Assembly (NCBI GenBank): GCA_000827495.1
Contig: KN817660.1
Coordinates: 19,305-83,304 of the forward strand
From: Hypholoma sublateritium FD-334 SS-4
Taxonomy: Eukaryota; Basidiomycota; Agaricomycetes; Agaricales; Strophariaceae
Direction: 5' to 3'
Length of the DNA stretch: 64,000 nt
In this document: one piece after another, positions 22,650 to 34,366 of the stretch
Layout: every line of letters begins with the position of its first letter
Position numbering within the stretch: the stretch's first letter is position 1
The notes under the pieces: generated by a model
The model's input: the letters and a program-made list of their open reading frames with translations, nothing else
Told to the model about the DNA's origin: nothing
Database searches by the model: none
Made by a program: the position numbers and the translations under genes

Positions 22650-23693
22650 AACAGAAGAAGCAAGCAGTTACCTTTGACTTCAAAAGCCGTCGCTGAACTG
22701 GAAGATCCTAAGCTAATACGCAGCGCTGGCCCACTCTCTCAGGCGGGACTATCAGAGCAATGCTTAGACTCTGAAAAGCCGCGCCCTACCGCCATACCGG
22801 AAGTATCGTCCGAAAGCATGGTCGCACATGGGGCTCAGAGGCATCCGGCGCTTATGGGGCTCCTAGGAGACATTTTAGAGCTTACGGACTCTGAAGACCC
22901 GATGGAATTGACGGATTCCGAGGAGGTCATAGAGCTCACCGACGCTGAGGACTNGGATCAGGCCCCATCAACTCGAAAGCGCTCAGGCTTGGGAGTTAAA
23001 GCCAAAAATGCAAACTCATTGAAGACAAAAGGAATCAGGCTTCCTGTGAGTCTTAATTTTCAGATGATATTAGCTGCCAACATCTCTTTCCTTAATTTTT
23101 ATTCAAAGGTCCGTAGCCATGAATGTGCAATGGAAGCAGCCATCAAAGAGCTCGCCGGCNTCGTGAAAGGTCTTGCCGAAGAAACAGTTGGGCTGAGGGA
23201 AGCAGTTGGTAAAGTAGTCGAGCAAAACAATCGGACAAATAAGATGATCAAGGTGAGTTCAGGTTCTGGTTGGACNTAGACGNGGTACTGAAATCTTCAA
23301 CCTTCCTAGGACCTGTCAGAAAACTGCATGACCTGTCCTGCCTGTTTTGAAACCATGCGGTCCCCACATACGTGAGTTCACTGGCCCNGTCTGCGTTTCC
23401 TAGGCTNAAAACTTCTTTCCACTAGCCTACACCCCTGTGGGCATACGCTATGTCAGACNTGTCTGACACAGTGGTTCTGGCAGGCCCGGCAAAAAGGCAT
23501 AGAGAAATCGTCCCGACCTGTATATGGCTGTCCTTATTGCAGACAGATCATCCGAGGCGCTCCGACAAGGGTCCTGGCCATGAAGGATCTGTCNGAGCTT
23601 TTTGCAACTTTCAATGGTGAAGCGATTCCCCAACAACCTCTGGGNNCAAGCTCGTATAATCCCTGGTTGCTATTCTTCCCACCACCCTCCTGA
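22650..23693 (+). CDS. RING-finger protein with tandem SIM-like motifs (STUbL-like)
   Basis: Exons in phase: (5' end unresolved) to 23045, 23109-23252, 23310-23371 and 23426-23693. N-terminal half: three consecutive hydrophobic-acidic motifs, ILELTDSED, PMELTDSEE and VIELTDAED (about 22875-22950), of the form seen in SUMO-interaction motifs. Then a coiled coil (CAMEAAIKELAG ... VVEQNNRTNKM). Then a C3HC4 RING: CPAC, LHPCGHTLCQTC, WFW, GCPYCR (23325-23545). Family knowledge: tandem SIMs plus a C-terminal RING define SUMO-targeted ubiquitin ligases (Slx8, RNF4); the coiled coil between them is not typical. The gene is divergent from the TET/JBP-like gene 0.6 kb away. The start is unknown: the frame is closed at 22632 and a 5' exon is likely. 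Ambiguous bases lie at 22954, 23160, 23459 and 23645-23646. Confidence 0.62.
22703..22753 (+). repeat. 51-bp direct repeat, copy 1 (copy 2 at 23887-23937)
   Basis: The 51 bases starting AGATCCTAAGCTAATACGCA are identical in both places, 1184 bp apart. Copy 1 is coding in the RING gene; copy 2 is non-coding beyond its stop. Confidence 0.9.
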
Positions 23694-25922
23694 AATGTTA
23701 TATAACCTCNCTTTCTTNGTAAATTTCTTGTACCTGTTTTGCCAATAANTTACTGAAGATATCAAAACCCAATGCCCAACTTAGTTACATTTCATTGGTA
23801 AGGAGATACATGGCTCGTGGACATCAATCATGAAGACCGGAGAGTGGGGCGGGGAAGGCGACCCCGCTGTTTCCCCTCATCCCCTCAGATCCTAAGCTAA
23901 TACGCAGCGCTGGCCCACTCTCTCAGGCGGGACTATCCGGCATCGCGGTGCTTGCTAAAATTGCCGACTTCGCGCTGGCGGTCTGCAGGACGACGTTCAA
24001 GACGAAAACACGAGTTCTGGCGGCACCATCTCGGGCACGCGCTGACACCGTTTATTAAATAAAACTAGTAATGACTGTATAGTAACTTAAAGCATTCCAT
24101 GCAGCGGCGCACCCACATGCTCGCGCAGACGGGGTCTTGGGTGCCAGAGAGCCGCAAAGGCAAGAAGCGGGGCGGTGTTGAAGGATGCGCTGACGCCGTG
24201 GCAGCATCGCTGGACGATGGGGGCATGGCGCCGAGCAGTGCTAACACCGGCCGTGAAGCCTGCGCGAACGCCGTAGCGGTAAGCCGGCGCAGAGGCAGGG
24301 CGACGTGGTGAAGAGCAGCGCCGTCGGCAATGTCGGGTGGGGGGCGGGGGAAGGCGAGGAAAGGCGCCCGCATGCGATTGTAGCGATGGTAGATGGAGAT
24401 ACGACGGCGGGTTTCACGGCACGGATGGGCGAGATTGTACTGGCAGCGAAAGCGCAGTGTCCCTCCCGCGAAATTATTGCAACTGGGAACGCGCCGCGGC
24501 TCCGAGAAAAGGGCAACGTCGGCACTGCGATGCACCCGTCGTACTCCGGTCGTCTTGAGGGAACCAGGGACGTGCTTTTGGAACACGATGTCGGCGAGGA
24601 AGAGGGAGAACGTGTAAGGCGAGCGCGGGATGGACCCCTGCGAGAATCGCTTGCAAGTGACACGCGTCGCAGAAGGTACAGTGAGATTCGCTGTAGATTT
24701 CGAGGCCGGCTGCAGTGTCGCTGGTGTTGATGTAAGTCGCGGGTGCCACGTTCGGGGCTGACACGGAGCTGGGGGGGTCGTTAAGTCGGAGCTGTGGGCT
24801 GGGCAGGACGGGGCCTACAGTCTTCATGGGACGACTTGGTCCTCGGGAAAGACGCGCGGTGGCCGTAGTGGGTGGTGGTACGGGGTGGTCCAGGGAGCAA
24901 GCCGGGGAATAGACAGCAGAGAGGCGAGAAACGTTGAAGGTTGTGGCGTTGCGGCTCGCGGAGATCTGCAGGGCTATGCATGAAGACCGCGTTAGCAGTG
25001 TATGCGATTGGCAAATCTGGGTACCTACGGGTGTCGTCGATGCTGAGGGCACCCTCAGTTGCGTTGCGGTTTGGTCGGAAGACGAGCTGGGCGTTGTTGA
25101 TGCGGGATTGTGGATGCTCTGATGGTGGCGCGGAGGTGCGACAGCGGGGTTTGTGCCGTGGATGGGCGGCGGGGAGAGAATTGACAAGGAAACGCACGCG
25201 ATTGTAGCGATGCTCCAATAATGGGATGGAGATTCGATGGCGGGTTTCACGGCGCGGATGGGCGGGGTTGTAGAGACGCATGGGTGTCGTCGATGCTGAT
25301 GGCACCCTCGGTTGCGTTGCGGTTTGGTTGGAGAACGAGCTGGGCGATGTTGATGGTGTACGCGATGCAAATGGCCAATCCGACGCTGGCATCTAAAGTT
25401 GCTGTTCCACGGCCGTCGACCTCGAACGTCGGGCCAATAGTAGGAATTCCTATAGGTGGATCAGGTCAGTATGGCGTGGAGTAGCTATGCAGTAAAAAAC
25501 GCACTCAGGGAAGTCGAGTCTGGGAATGCCAACGTTGAAGAGCTGGACTCTACCGTTGTCCGATGTGCCAGGATGGGTGCAGAGGGAGTCGGGGGTGGAG
25601 CCCACATACCTGGCACGGAACAGCTCCTATAACCCGACATGGTCAGGGTGTGGATCACTGCTTCGCGCAAGGGAGGGAGGTGTGGATCACTGCTGAGCGC
25701 TGAGGAGGGAGGGAGGCAATGTGCCAGGTCACCAAATTGATGAGTTGCCGCGTGCGGCAGTCAGCAGAAAGCGGATTCCATGCTGCACAATCACGGCAAG
25801 CACGTCCAGCCTAAATTAACTAGATAGTAGGTGGCAAGCCACCAAACCTTAAATCGCGCTGCAAAGCGTACTCAAAATAAACCTCAGGGGAATTGTCAAA
25901 TCTCTTACAAGGTCGATTCACT
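23694..25922. repeat. GC-rich degenerate repeats, no intact gene
   Basis: Two related blocks are visible. One: ATTGTAGCGATG...GGAGAT.CGA.GGCGGGTTTCACGGC at about 24375-24430 and again at 25200-25255. Two: GTGTCGTCGATGCTGA followed by GCACCCTC and GTTGCGTTGCGGTTTGGT at about 25030-25095 and 25286-25350. The long minus-strand open frames here (24474-25370, 24781-25392) read the same repeat in different frames and have simple Ser/Thr/Pro/Arg composition. They are most likely by-products of GC-rich repeat sequence, not genes. Confidence 0.55.
23887..23937 (+). repeat. 51-bp direct repeat, copy 2
   Basis: Exact copy of 22703-22753, lying 194 bp downstream of the RING gene stop in an N-rich stretch, so either a short duplication or an assembly join. 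Confidence 0.9.
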
Positions 25923-27087
25923 ATGTGTTTTTCAAGGCGCAAGAATACACCTCAGGCTGGACATTCTGGCCCTCGTTGCTCATGCCGAGGTTACGCGACA
26001 ATAGAATATATATGTAAACAAGGTACGCGTTTTGCCGACATCACTCGGCAACATACTATTACTATGCGATAAGTTATGACTAATGTACCGGCCACTTAGG
26101 CTGTCATTTCGCCGAGATCATCAAAGGCGATGGTTATTTTATTGTATCAGGTATGTGAGGTCGCCTTTACCTAACTGCGTTCATCATTCAACTCGGTTTC
26201 TAGGCCATAACTGTCCCACCCACACTGGCTCTAGAAACGTCGTCTCAGGATGCCCGCTACACCACTACTTCCCTCGCGACGATGAAATAATCGCCTTTGA
26301 CGGGCGCGTTCAGAGACAGGCTACTCCCAATAGGAGGGCCCGCGGTTGGGACGAGTCCAATTCCAACACTTCCAGCGAAGCTCCTCCCGAGAACAATATC
26401 CCCTTATTCTCCCAATCCCCGCCACCCTCTCCCACTGAGAGCCAGTACGGCTGGCCTAATAGACCTAGTGCGCGTGAAAGCTCTTCCCTCAATTTCGATG
26501 ACCTGAATATCGAGATCGACGATTTCAATCCCGAGGACTACGTGGATTTCGACTACGATCGCCCTCCGCTCTGCCTGCCCGGATGGTTTAAACCATCGGA
26601 CGACTTGCAGCCGACTCATTGGTATGATGTAGCTGCAGCTAGGAACGCAGAAGCTTGGGCTGCAGTTGAACTCGATGCAGCTCTGGAACGTGTCACCGAA
26701 ACCGCTGCCATCCTGGCGACTGCTCGAGCTACCGCTGAAGAGGCTGATCTACATGTTTACAACGCCACTCTACAGATCACTGTCGGCGAACGCTCCATGT
26801 GCTCACCGGAGTATTTTAGCACGTTGCATGTGGCTTTAGATGTGGCCACTGGGCAAGCGAGGGACGCTGCTGAAGCTGTTGCCGTTGCTGCTGCCGAGGA
26901 TGCCAGGGCAAGAGCCGCTGCCAGAATAGCTGGAGCCAGCTTTGACGACGATTCGGACAATGATTCGGACATGGAGACGGACGACATCTTCGACAATGGC
27001 CTACCGTGGTCTTCCAGAGGCTCATGGTCGATTGTCAACCAACTCGATGTTCTCGGAGAGACACAGGGCGACTACGAAGAGCATTGA
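25923..27087 (+). CDS. Cys/His-rich N-terminus, Ala-rich helical C-terminus; unknown family, paralogue A
   Basis: Three exons: 25923-26022, 26100-26150 and 26204-27087, in phase (344 aa). N-terminal 75 residues carry a spaced Cys/His pattern: PRCSC, YIC, GCH, YFIVSGHNCPTH, SGCPLHHY, which could bind zinc. The middle is Ser/Pro/acidic (PPPSPTESQYGWP). The last third is an Ala-rich helix (ARDAAEAVAVAAAEDARARAAAR) ending in an acidic tail. The same layout with matching exon phases occurs in the inverted gene at 27411-28377, which supports both models. No known family recognised. Confidence 0.65.
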
Positions 27088-27410
27088 GTCCGGGGCTCAT
27101 ATTGCGTCGGTCAATTGGTGCGAAGGCGTCCAAGTCCAATGGTAATCGTACATCATAGTCGAGGGAATTATCCCTGATACCTTTAGGTAGTCCCTGATAC
27201 CTGGTTTTTTGTGAATGGACGATTTGTTATTTGGCGGGCGATACAAAGATTTCAAATATATCATTTTATTTCATCCTTGCTCATAAATCGCTGGCTCTTA
27301 ACTTAAGGCGCTGGAAAGACTGATTATATGTATACCAAAAATCTACAGAATAGAACAGCAGTGATCACTACTAATTGTCGAAGTGCTGTGCGACATCCAG
27401 GATATCGCAC

Positions 27411-28377
27411 CTACCGGCTTGCACGGGTGGCGAGTCTTTTTGTGGCAGCTTCCGCAGTGGCCTTCACAGTAGCTGCATGCTCGCAGGAAACACAGGCGGC
27501 TTCGGCTAATGAGAGAAAGTTGTCGAAGTTGTCCCACTCGCTGGTTACTGCGAGAGCAGTTTCAAGAGCTTCCGCAGCCTCTTTGGTGGCGGCTTCAGCA
27601 GCAGCATTCAGAGAAACCACCTCGGCAGCATCCTCTAAGGTGGTGGGCATGGTGAAAATAGTAGATGACCAGAGAGGGCTTGGATACATACTGGGGTCAT
27701 GATACGAAGGGATGTCGTTGATATTGACAGGCTCCACATGCGCCTCAACGTCGGTCGTGCTTGCGGCCAGCTCACGGATGTTGGATCGGGTGGGCCAGTC
27801 GTATTCGCTCTCGCGTGGCGAAGGAGGTGGAGTTCCAAAGTTTTGCGCGGGGGGCCTCGGATAGTTCTGAGAGTCGCTAACAGAAGGTGGCAGCTGTGGT
27901 GCGAAGTCTGCGGCATTGATTATGTCCTTCAGCTCAACCACAGTAGTAACACTTGCGGTGTGGCGCGCTATGACCACTCGCTGCGGGCCACGCAGCCCCG
28001 CCCCTAAATGGTAGAGCAAAGGGACGACCAATGTTCCTGGGGGAGGGCGGTTGTCGTGTATGGGGCATCCAGGGACAACATAACAAGACCCATCATGCTC
28101 CAAGCAGCCAGCACCTGCGCATAAAGGTCAAGTTAGATATTGACAATAGATGAAAAGCTAAGAGAATAAGTATGAACGCACCCGATACGATGTAGATACC
28201 CGAGTTTCGATACTGGGCTACATGGCAGCCTATTCGGGGCTATTAGTTTATATGTTGCCGAGTGATGTCGGCAAGACACATACCCTCATCACAAATATAG
28301 TCTTTGTACGTGTGCCTGGCACAGGAGCAACGAGGAATGGAGTGGCGAATGGCTTCAGAAAAGTGGTCCAAAGACAT
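27411..28377 (-). CDS. Cys/His-rich N-terminus, Ala-rich helical C-terminus; paralogue B
   Basis: Three exons: 28377-28284, 28229-28182 and 28114-27411, in phase (281 aa), with intron positions and phases equal to paralogue A. Matching blocks: PRCSC, YIC, GCH, YIVSG, GSCYVVPGCPIHD, then PPPSPRESEYDWP, then an Ala/Glu-rich helix (AAEVVSLNAAAEAATKEAAE). Overall the two proteins are strongly diverged outside the Cys/His blocks, so the duplication is old. The genes are tail to tail, 323 bp apart. Function unknown. Confidence 0.65.
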
Positions 28378-30233
28378 ATTTGTGGCCTGACCTAGGAATC
28401 TGATAGATTGAGGTCACAGGTAGAAATTAAGGTTTGTGGCTTAGTACTACCTAGTTCATTTCAATATCTGCGGCAGGATTACAATTGCCAGTTTCAAGCC
28501 GAGAAGCGGCTTGTGGCACAAAAGATTAATTTAGACCAACTACAAGAACGGGCCGAGTTGGATCCTGCCCATGCCGTCCGGAGCAAGTCCGCTCTCGATT
28601 CTCAAAACTGCGAGAATTTCCAGCGAGGGCTACACATCCCCTCAAGACTCTGCTCGGGGCGCATTTCCCACTTTATGGTACTCGCGATCGCGCCAAAAGA
28701 TGTGCATGAGAATCTTTGCGATGCGGTAGATGGCCAACGTTCCCCATGCCGTGATCACGGCAAAGATCTCTGGCAACTCCGTGTTCAGTGCATGCGCATC
28801 GCCGAGCTCGTTGAGGCATACACAATCTCCCAACCCTTCTACATATTTCAACAAATCGCAATATATTGTCAATTTCCATATATTTAATCGCCAACTTGAA
28901 CTCGGGATTCTACGAAGTGCGAACACGCGGAGGTTTGCGTTCTCTTAAATACCCAAAACGGGTTTGAGCACACGATTGAGCTATCAAACTAAACGTTCCA
29001 CCGAGGATATCAGATACTTAGTACCCCATTGCAAAGAAAATACAAACGAACATACATGATTTCATCGTAAGTGAGCCACAGCACCTCCTTCGTCTTTGGA
29101 GAAGACATTTCTCCTTCATTTCTGGGTACTGTTTGCCAAAGTCTTTTTGTTACTGTTTGTCGTAAAATGAAAGTGTAAGGGCGCACCTGCAGAGGGATCC
29201 GGCATCATTTCTGGCCTTGACCGACTGCTGTCGACACTTTATGTGCGCCCCAACTTAGAAGAGTGGACGAGGTGGGAGAGGGGGCGGGGGAATGGAGAAT
29301 CCAGGGACCAGACGTGGCAGTGCAATGCGTATAAATGAAGAACGACTCACCGATAGCGGTTGTGCGGAGCACTCTGAGAAGCCCCACCCTTCGTCGTTTG
29401 CACCTGCCAACTGCCATAGATGCAGTAAGGTCGATAGCAACGCCATAAACGCAGTGAGGTCGATATCAACGCCATAAACGCAGTGAGGATGGGTCATATG
29501 CAATTTGTAAAGGCTACTAGTAGCTAGTAGCATCTTGCTAGCATGTAAAGCTATAAGAGAGTGGTTGAGTGGGGGGCTCGGATGTCGGGATTTAAAACCA
29601 ATATACCGCATTCATCTTGCATTCATCAAGTCATATCAGGAATATCGAGAATCCAGGGACCAGACGCAGATGCCAAGGCAAATATCCGGAGCTCGGATCG
29701 CTATCCCGATTAGGCCGATCCTAAAATCGCCTTTTAGTTTGTATGTTTTCCCAATGTTTTCCACAACTGTTCTACGATGGCCAAACTAATCCTCGACAGC
29801 ACTTCCCACTAGCTGCCCAACTAATCCCCAGCAATAATTCTATGGAGGTTAGAAGTCTCTTTACTTTGCATATTGTTGCATGTAAATGCTTGTAATTTAT
29901 CAGCTAAAGCAGAGCGCGCGCAAGGTGGACCGTGGAGTTGACAGCGAAGGTGCAGCGAAGGTCAAATCACCAGGCAACTAGAACGACTAGGAATGATGGA
30001 AGCGATTCAATCTGTCGCAGAGGGCAGATCAATTTATGGGAGTAGGCAATAGCATTGCCAAAGCATACATGTTGAGGTCAGTTTGTTGAATCACTGCCTT
30101 TGTGCATGCGCAGTGCTCATCCTAGTCGCCCTCCAACTCTCCGCTCACACAAAATTCAGCAGACCCAAGTACAACGGCCTTCCCTGTAAGTAATTTTAGG
30201 CTGTCCTACAATCGTAACTAACATATTCGAAAG
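28378..30233. other. Intergenic with short repeats
   Basis: No convincing gene. It holds a 29-bp tandem repeat (29422-29488) and a phrase GAGAATCCAGGGACCAGACG occurring near 29292 and 29648. A minus-strand frame at 28660-28890 has a hydrophobic helix (IFAVITAWGTLAIYRIAKIL) but no clear start or family. Confidence 0.4.
29422..29488. repeat. 29-bp tandem repeat, 2.3 copies
   Basis: Unit near GCAGTGAGGTCGATA(G/T)CAACGCCATAAAC, copies starting at 29422 and 29451, with a partial third at 29480. Confidence 0.8.
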
Positions 30234-33200
30234 ATGGACGATTCTGTAGTTGACTACCCCGCTGCAGCATCGCCGACGGACAAGTACGATATCGACGATA
30301 CACCTCTGACGCAGGAAGAAGAAGAAGTTGTGGCAAAGATGGAAGAGAGCCATCCAACGACGTCCAACATACCACCTTCTGTCTCACCATCGCGAAAGAA
30401 ACGCAAGCGCGCTAGTTCTGCAAGCCCCCATTTGACGCCTTCGCGTCTCCGCTCATCGGTCAAAGTGACTGCGCGCGCAATGGATGCCGGATACAAGCCG
30501 AACAGCAATCATTCCTTCCGTCAAGAGCTGCCCTCTGATACTGCTGGCTCTGCTCTGTCCATTGGCGAAGTGATTGTAGATGGTACCGATCGCAGTATGT
30601 TATTTCAACGATTGTCATTTTGTTGCGCCCAATTGACCGATTCTAATGTAGCTCGGCCCTCTGAATCGACAGAGCCTGCTATCCAACATCCAGCTCAATT
30701 GATTCGAGGAGGCGACCATCCTGGAAACCGCTCAAGTGTAACCGCCGATGAAGGTAAGATATCATGTTTATCGAATCTTCTCAACGCTAACCGAGTCTTC
30801 TCTGACTGCAGCGCGACGGTCTCAATCTATCCCCCCCCCCATCCCTCAACCGCCTATTCAACCAGGAGTGTATGGCTATGCCAGAGGGAATGGTGACCAT
30901 GCTGGGCCTTATCACCCTTATCCGCAGATGGCTCCCTCTGCAGACGACGGTAGGGTTGTCTTTCTCCTTAATCCCTACCACAATTGAATTTTTTCCAAAT
31001 GTAGCCCGGCGCTCCCAATCTATTGGACCTTCCGTTCCTATTCAGCCAGGGGCGTACGGCTATACTGGAGGGTTGGGCGACCATACTGGGCATTACCATC
31101 TGTATCCGCAGATGCCGCCCTCTGCGATGCCACAGCAATATGGAGCGTACCCTGGCATGTCAGGCCCTACTCCGTACTTCCAGCCTGCAGGTCCGGCGTA
31201 TACAAACGCACAGTCTCTACAGTTCTACCAACAACCTCCTTTCCACGACCAGAACTTGAAGACGACCAATCCCCAGACAGAAATGCCCACAGAAGGGCCA
31301 AATCCATCAGCCAACATATTTTCTTCGCACTATACCCCGGGTGATTCTCATCAATCTGCTCGGACCTCTGCACTCCAGCTTTCCTCTGCTCAACCGAGCT
31401 CGTCGACACCTACTCTAGGCTCGACTCCTACTCGTAGCTCATCTTCGACCCATACCCCTCCCAAACCAACAACATCAGAGTTGACGCCTCGCCCAGCTTC
31501 CAGACCACCTGTCGCTGAAACTGCCAAGTTGCCCGCCAATGTTCCTGAAGTTACGCACATCTCCATACAGCCATCGACCCCTTCATCCATCCCAAATTGC
31601 GATCCAGGCGGCAGCAGCAGCAAATCCGTCGATGCGGATTCTACATTGGAGGAATCACCTACAATCGGCCGGATGACAAACACTGCGCGTCAAGCCCTGC
31701 AGGAAGGCTTCGGGGAGCTGGACGCTTGTATTAAGCGCATTAGCGCTAAAACAGGACTAAATCCTGCACAGATTGTCGAGCGCTGGGATGCTACGGAGAC
31801 GCGGGTGAGCAACTCCTGGAACTTATATCAAGGCTTTTTCGAAGATAAGCGCGAGGAAGAGCTAGCGCGGCTTGATCCAGAAGTCCACCCCCACCGTGAG
31901 TAATTTCTTTATTCTTCTTAAATTCCGTTAACCTTGTCTGACTAGCTGGGGCAATACCCAAGAAGGCCGCCATATCTGCTTGTTACGAGCTTTTCAAGCT
32001 TTCAAAGCCTGATACCTACGACCAGATTCTGCGATCGTGGTATCGCCTGCGCCTTATGACCCAGACCGGCGATATACCCATGTCAAAGCGCACCCGCAAC
32101 TTCAGAAAGCATGTGGAAAAGATCGATAGTTTGGTGGGTGCCGCATCCTTATCAGTATTTCCAACACATTTTCTTATATGTTGTAGATTCGACATGGCTC
32201 TAGCCACCACGGCTTCGAGGGCCTATGCATTATCGCGGGCGGTGTTATCAATCAAGACCAGAACCTTGCTCAGATGGTTGGAAGTGACGCCACCGTTGAT
32301 GTATGAATTCGCCTTTCACTCCTCTTACGTTTTCTCAATATTTTGCAGTTTTTTCTAGAGCGCTATCGTTCTGGCGACAACGAGGCACTTGGCCAGATGA
32401 AAGCCCATGTCTAGTAAGTATCGGCCCGCGAACTTGTATATTGACTTTGCGCTAATCTGAACGACGCAGTGATCGTCTTTCCAAGAGGATGGTATCCGAA
32501 GACAGGGATGAAAACTCTCCCTTACCAGTAGTGAAGAAGGAACAGACTGCAGCTGGAGAAACGGCGATCCCATCGATTCAGGATCTGAAGGAGAAGTTCA
32601 TCGCTTTGGCTGGTAAGCCCGATCGCAACTGCTATAAATTGGTTTTCTGAGGAGATGTTCCAGCTCGCTATAAAGTCGTGGTCACCAAAGGACAAGCACT
32701 CCTTTGGAAAGCACTCCCACATGCTATCGCAGAGGCAGGTTGTGTTCTGCACAACTGGCCAGAAGATGTGCCCTTCCCGTGCGATGAAAATCAAACGGGT
32801 AAAACTGCATCCAAGGGGATCTCAATCTTGAAACTACCAGCTCGCGCCCTTCTTTTTGCCGCGTTTGACCACCCTACGTACCCGCTCCATTTTGAGCGAA
32901 AATCTAAGACCAGTTGCGTATTATCTTCTGTGAATACAATTTCATTGCTTACTTTAATCAGGTGTTCCTGGGGATGATCCCGTTATCATCGGCGTTCCTC
33001 CCAGCCCCTCCTCGTCTCACACTCACGGTCGCCGCAAATTTCTTGACGATAACCGGAATGAAGATCGTAAGGGGCCACCGCGTCGCAAAGCCACGACAGA
33101 TACCAAGAGCTCAGTCACCCCTCAAAAGGCACCGGCGCGGACATCAAAACAAAAGGCGCCGCCCTCACCCCCCAAGAAAGTTGGATTCGGCGATGAATTC

Positions 33201-34366
33201 GATGAACCTGCAAATCTCATCAGAGCAAATTCCGACGAGGAAAGTATGGACGTCCCAAAAACTTCGAAGAAGAATGCTGCTTCAACATCGAAGAAGTCCC
33301 GCGTTCAGTTCGTTGTGCCAGACGAATCCGACAGCGAGGTCTACCAGACCTCTGAAGATGGAGCTGCTCAGTACTCGGGAACAGATGATGACGCCCCTAT
33401 AGTACGCTCTCCTCATCGCCTTCGAAGTAAAAGATCCAGTGCCAAGGCCAAGAAACCCCAAGGTAAGTGATCGTAAACCATACTCCTGCACTATCTGACT
33501 CTCACTAGGGTCTACAAAGCGCGCTTCCAATAGTTCTAAGCGACGTCAAACTTCGTTTGAAGGGAACGAAGAGATTCAAGATAGCCATGTCATTGAAGGT
33601 ATGGAGCGTTAAATATTGGGAATGCAGTTCTAACTTCTTCGCAGCATCGATCGCTGATATCTCAACGAAAAAACCTGCACCATCGGTGACCGCCAACAAG
33701 AAGCGCCGCGTTACTCCAACCACCGCCCCCGCTGCTGACGATCGTACCGCCACTGCTGGACCCACAGCGTCCATCGCCAAGTCGACCACCCATATCACTT
33801 CTGCACACCTCACAGTGCCGGCAAAGGACGCCTCCGCCGGAGGACACAGCTTGACCGACAAATTGGCCGAGCAGTTGTTTGGCAATGCTCATCATTCGAG
33901 CCTGAAGCCGGATTCCACAGCGAGCCTCCCTTCGCCCACCATCCCACTGGTCCCTTCCGATCCCTCGATTGCCCCAGCGGTTGCCGCCAACGCCCCCGCT
34001 ACTCGCCAACAAAACGAAGATCAACAGCGCGTTTCCCATATGCAGGTGCCGAGACACGAAGGATATTATGCCCCCCACCATCCTGTACCATTCGCTGAGT
34101 CGTACGGTGGGTATTACGGCTCTTCCGAGCATCCCCCCCCCAGCTGGAACATGGGCCCGGGGGTGGGCTGGTACCCGGCGGGTCCTGGTAGTACAGTACA
34201 CCCTCCGGCGTCGGGTGCACCAATGGGTGGGCCAGGCCATCATCCTGGATACTGGCAGCGTGGCCATCCCTTCCCTAACCCGTACGGCCACTATCTACAA
34301 CCTGGTGCACCGCCAAGCCACCGCCCTCAAGAAAATGGATCGCGCGAGAATGGCGATCGTATGTAA
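30234..34366 (+). CDS. Large, mostly disordered protein with conserved helical middle; unknown function
   Basis: Twelve exons join in phase: 30234-30594, 30652-30753, 30812-30949, 31005-31895, 31946-32133, 32187-32300, 32349-32413, 32470-32612, 32664-32912, 32962-33462, 33509-33598 and 33645-34366 (1187 aa). The N-terminus is acidic and basic (SRKKRKRASS, a nuclear signal). Exons 3 and 4 each begin ARRSQSI and repeat a Pro/Tyr-rich unit (QPGVYGY ... PYPQM). The middle, roughly residues 420-660, is the ordered part: NTARQALQEGFGELDACIKR, NSWNLYQGFFEDKREEELAR, ACYELFKLS and GFEGLCIIAGGVINQD. The C-terminal half is basic/Ser-rich, then Gly/Tyr/Pro-rich. Similar 'W(N).YQ.f.....EELaR' proteins are common and unassigned in agaricomycetes. 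The donor at 32913 (GTTGCG) is weak but needed for frame. A chromatin or RNA role is only a guess. Confidence 0.68.

Noticed and set aside
24474..25392. Long Ser/Thr/Pro/Arg-rich minus-strand frames
   Set aside because: They read the same degenerate GC-rich repeat in two frames and show no conserved block.
28642..28926. Minus-strand frame with a hydrophobic helix (IFAVITAWGTLAIYRIAKIL)
   Set aside because: No solid start, splice partner or family; could be a small gene, but support is too thin.
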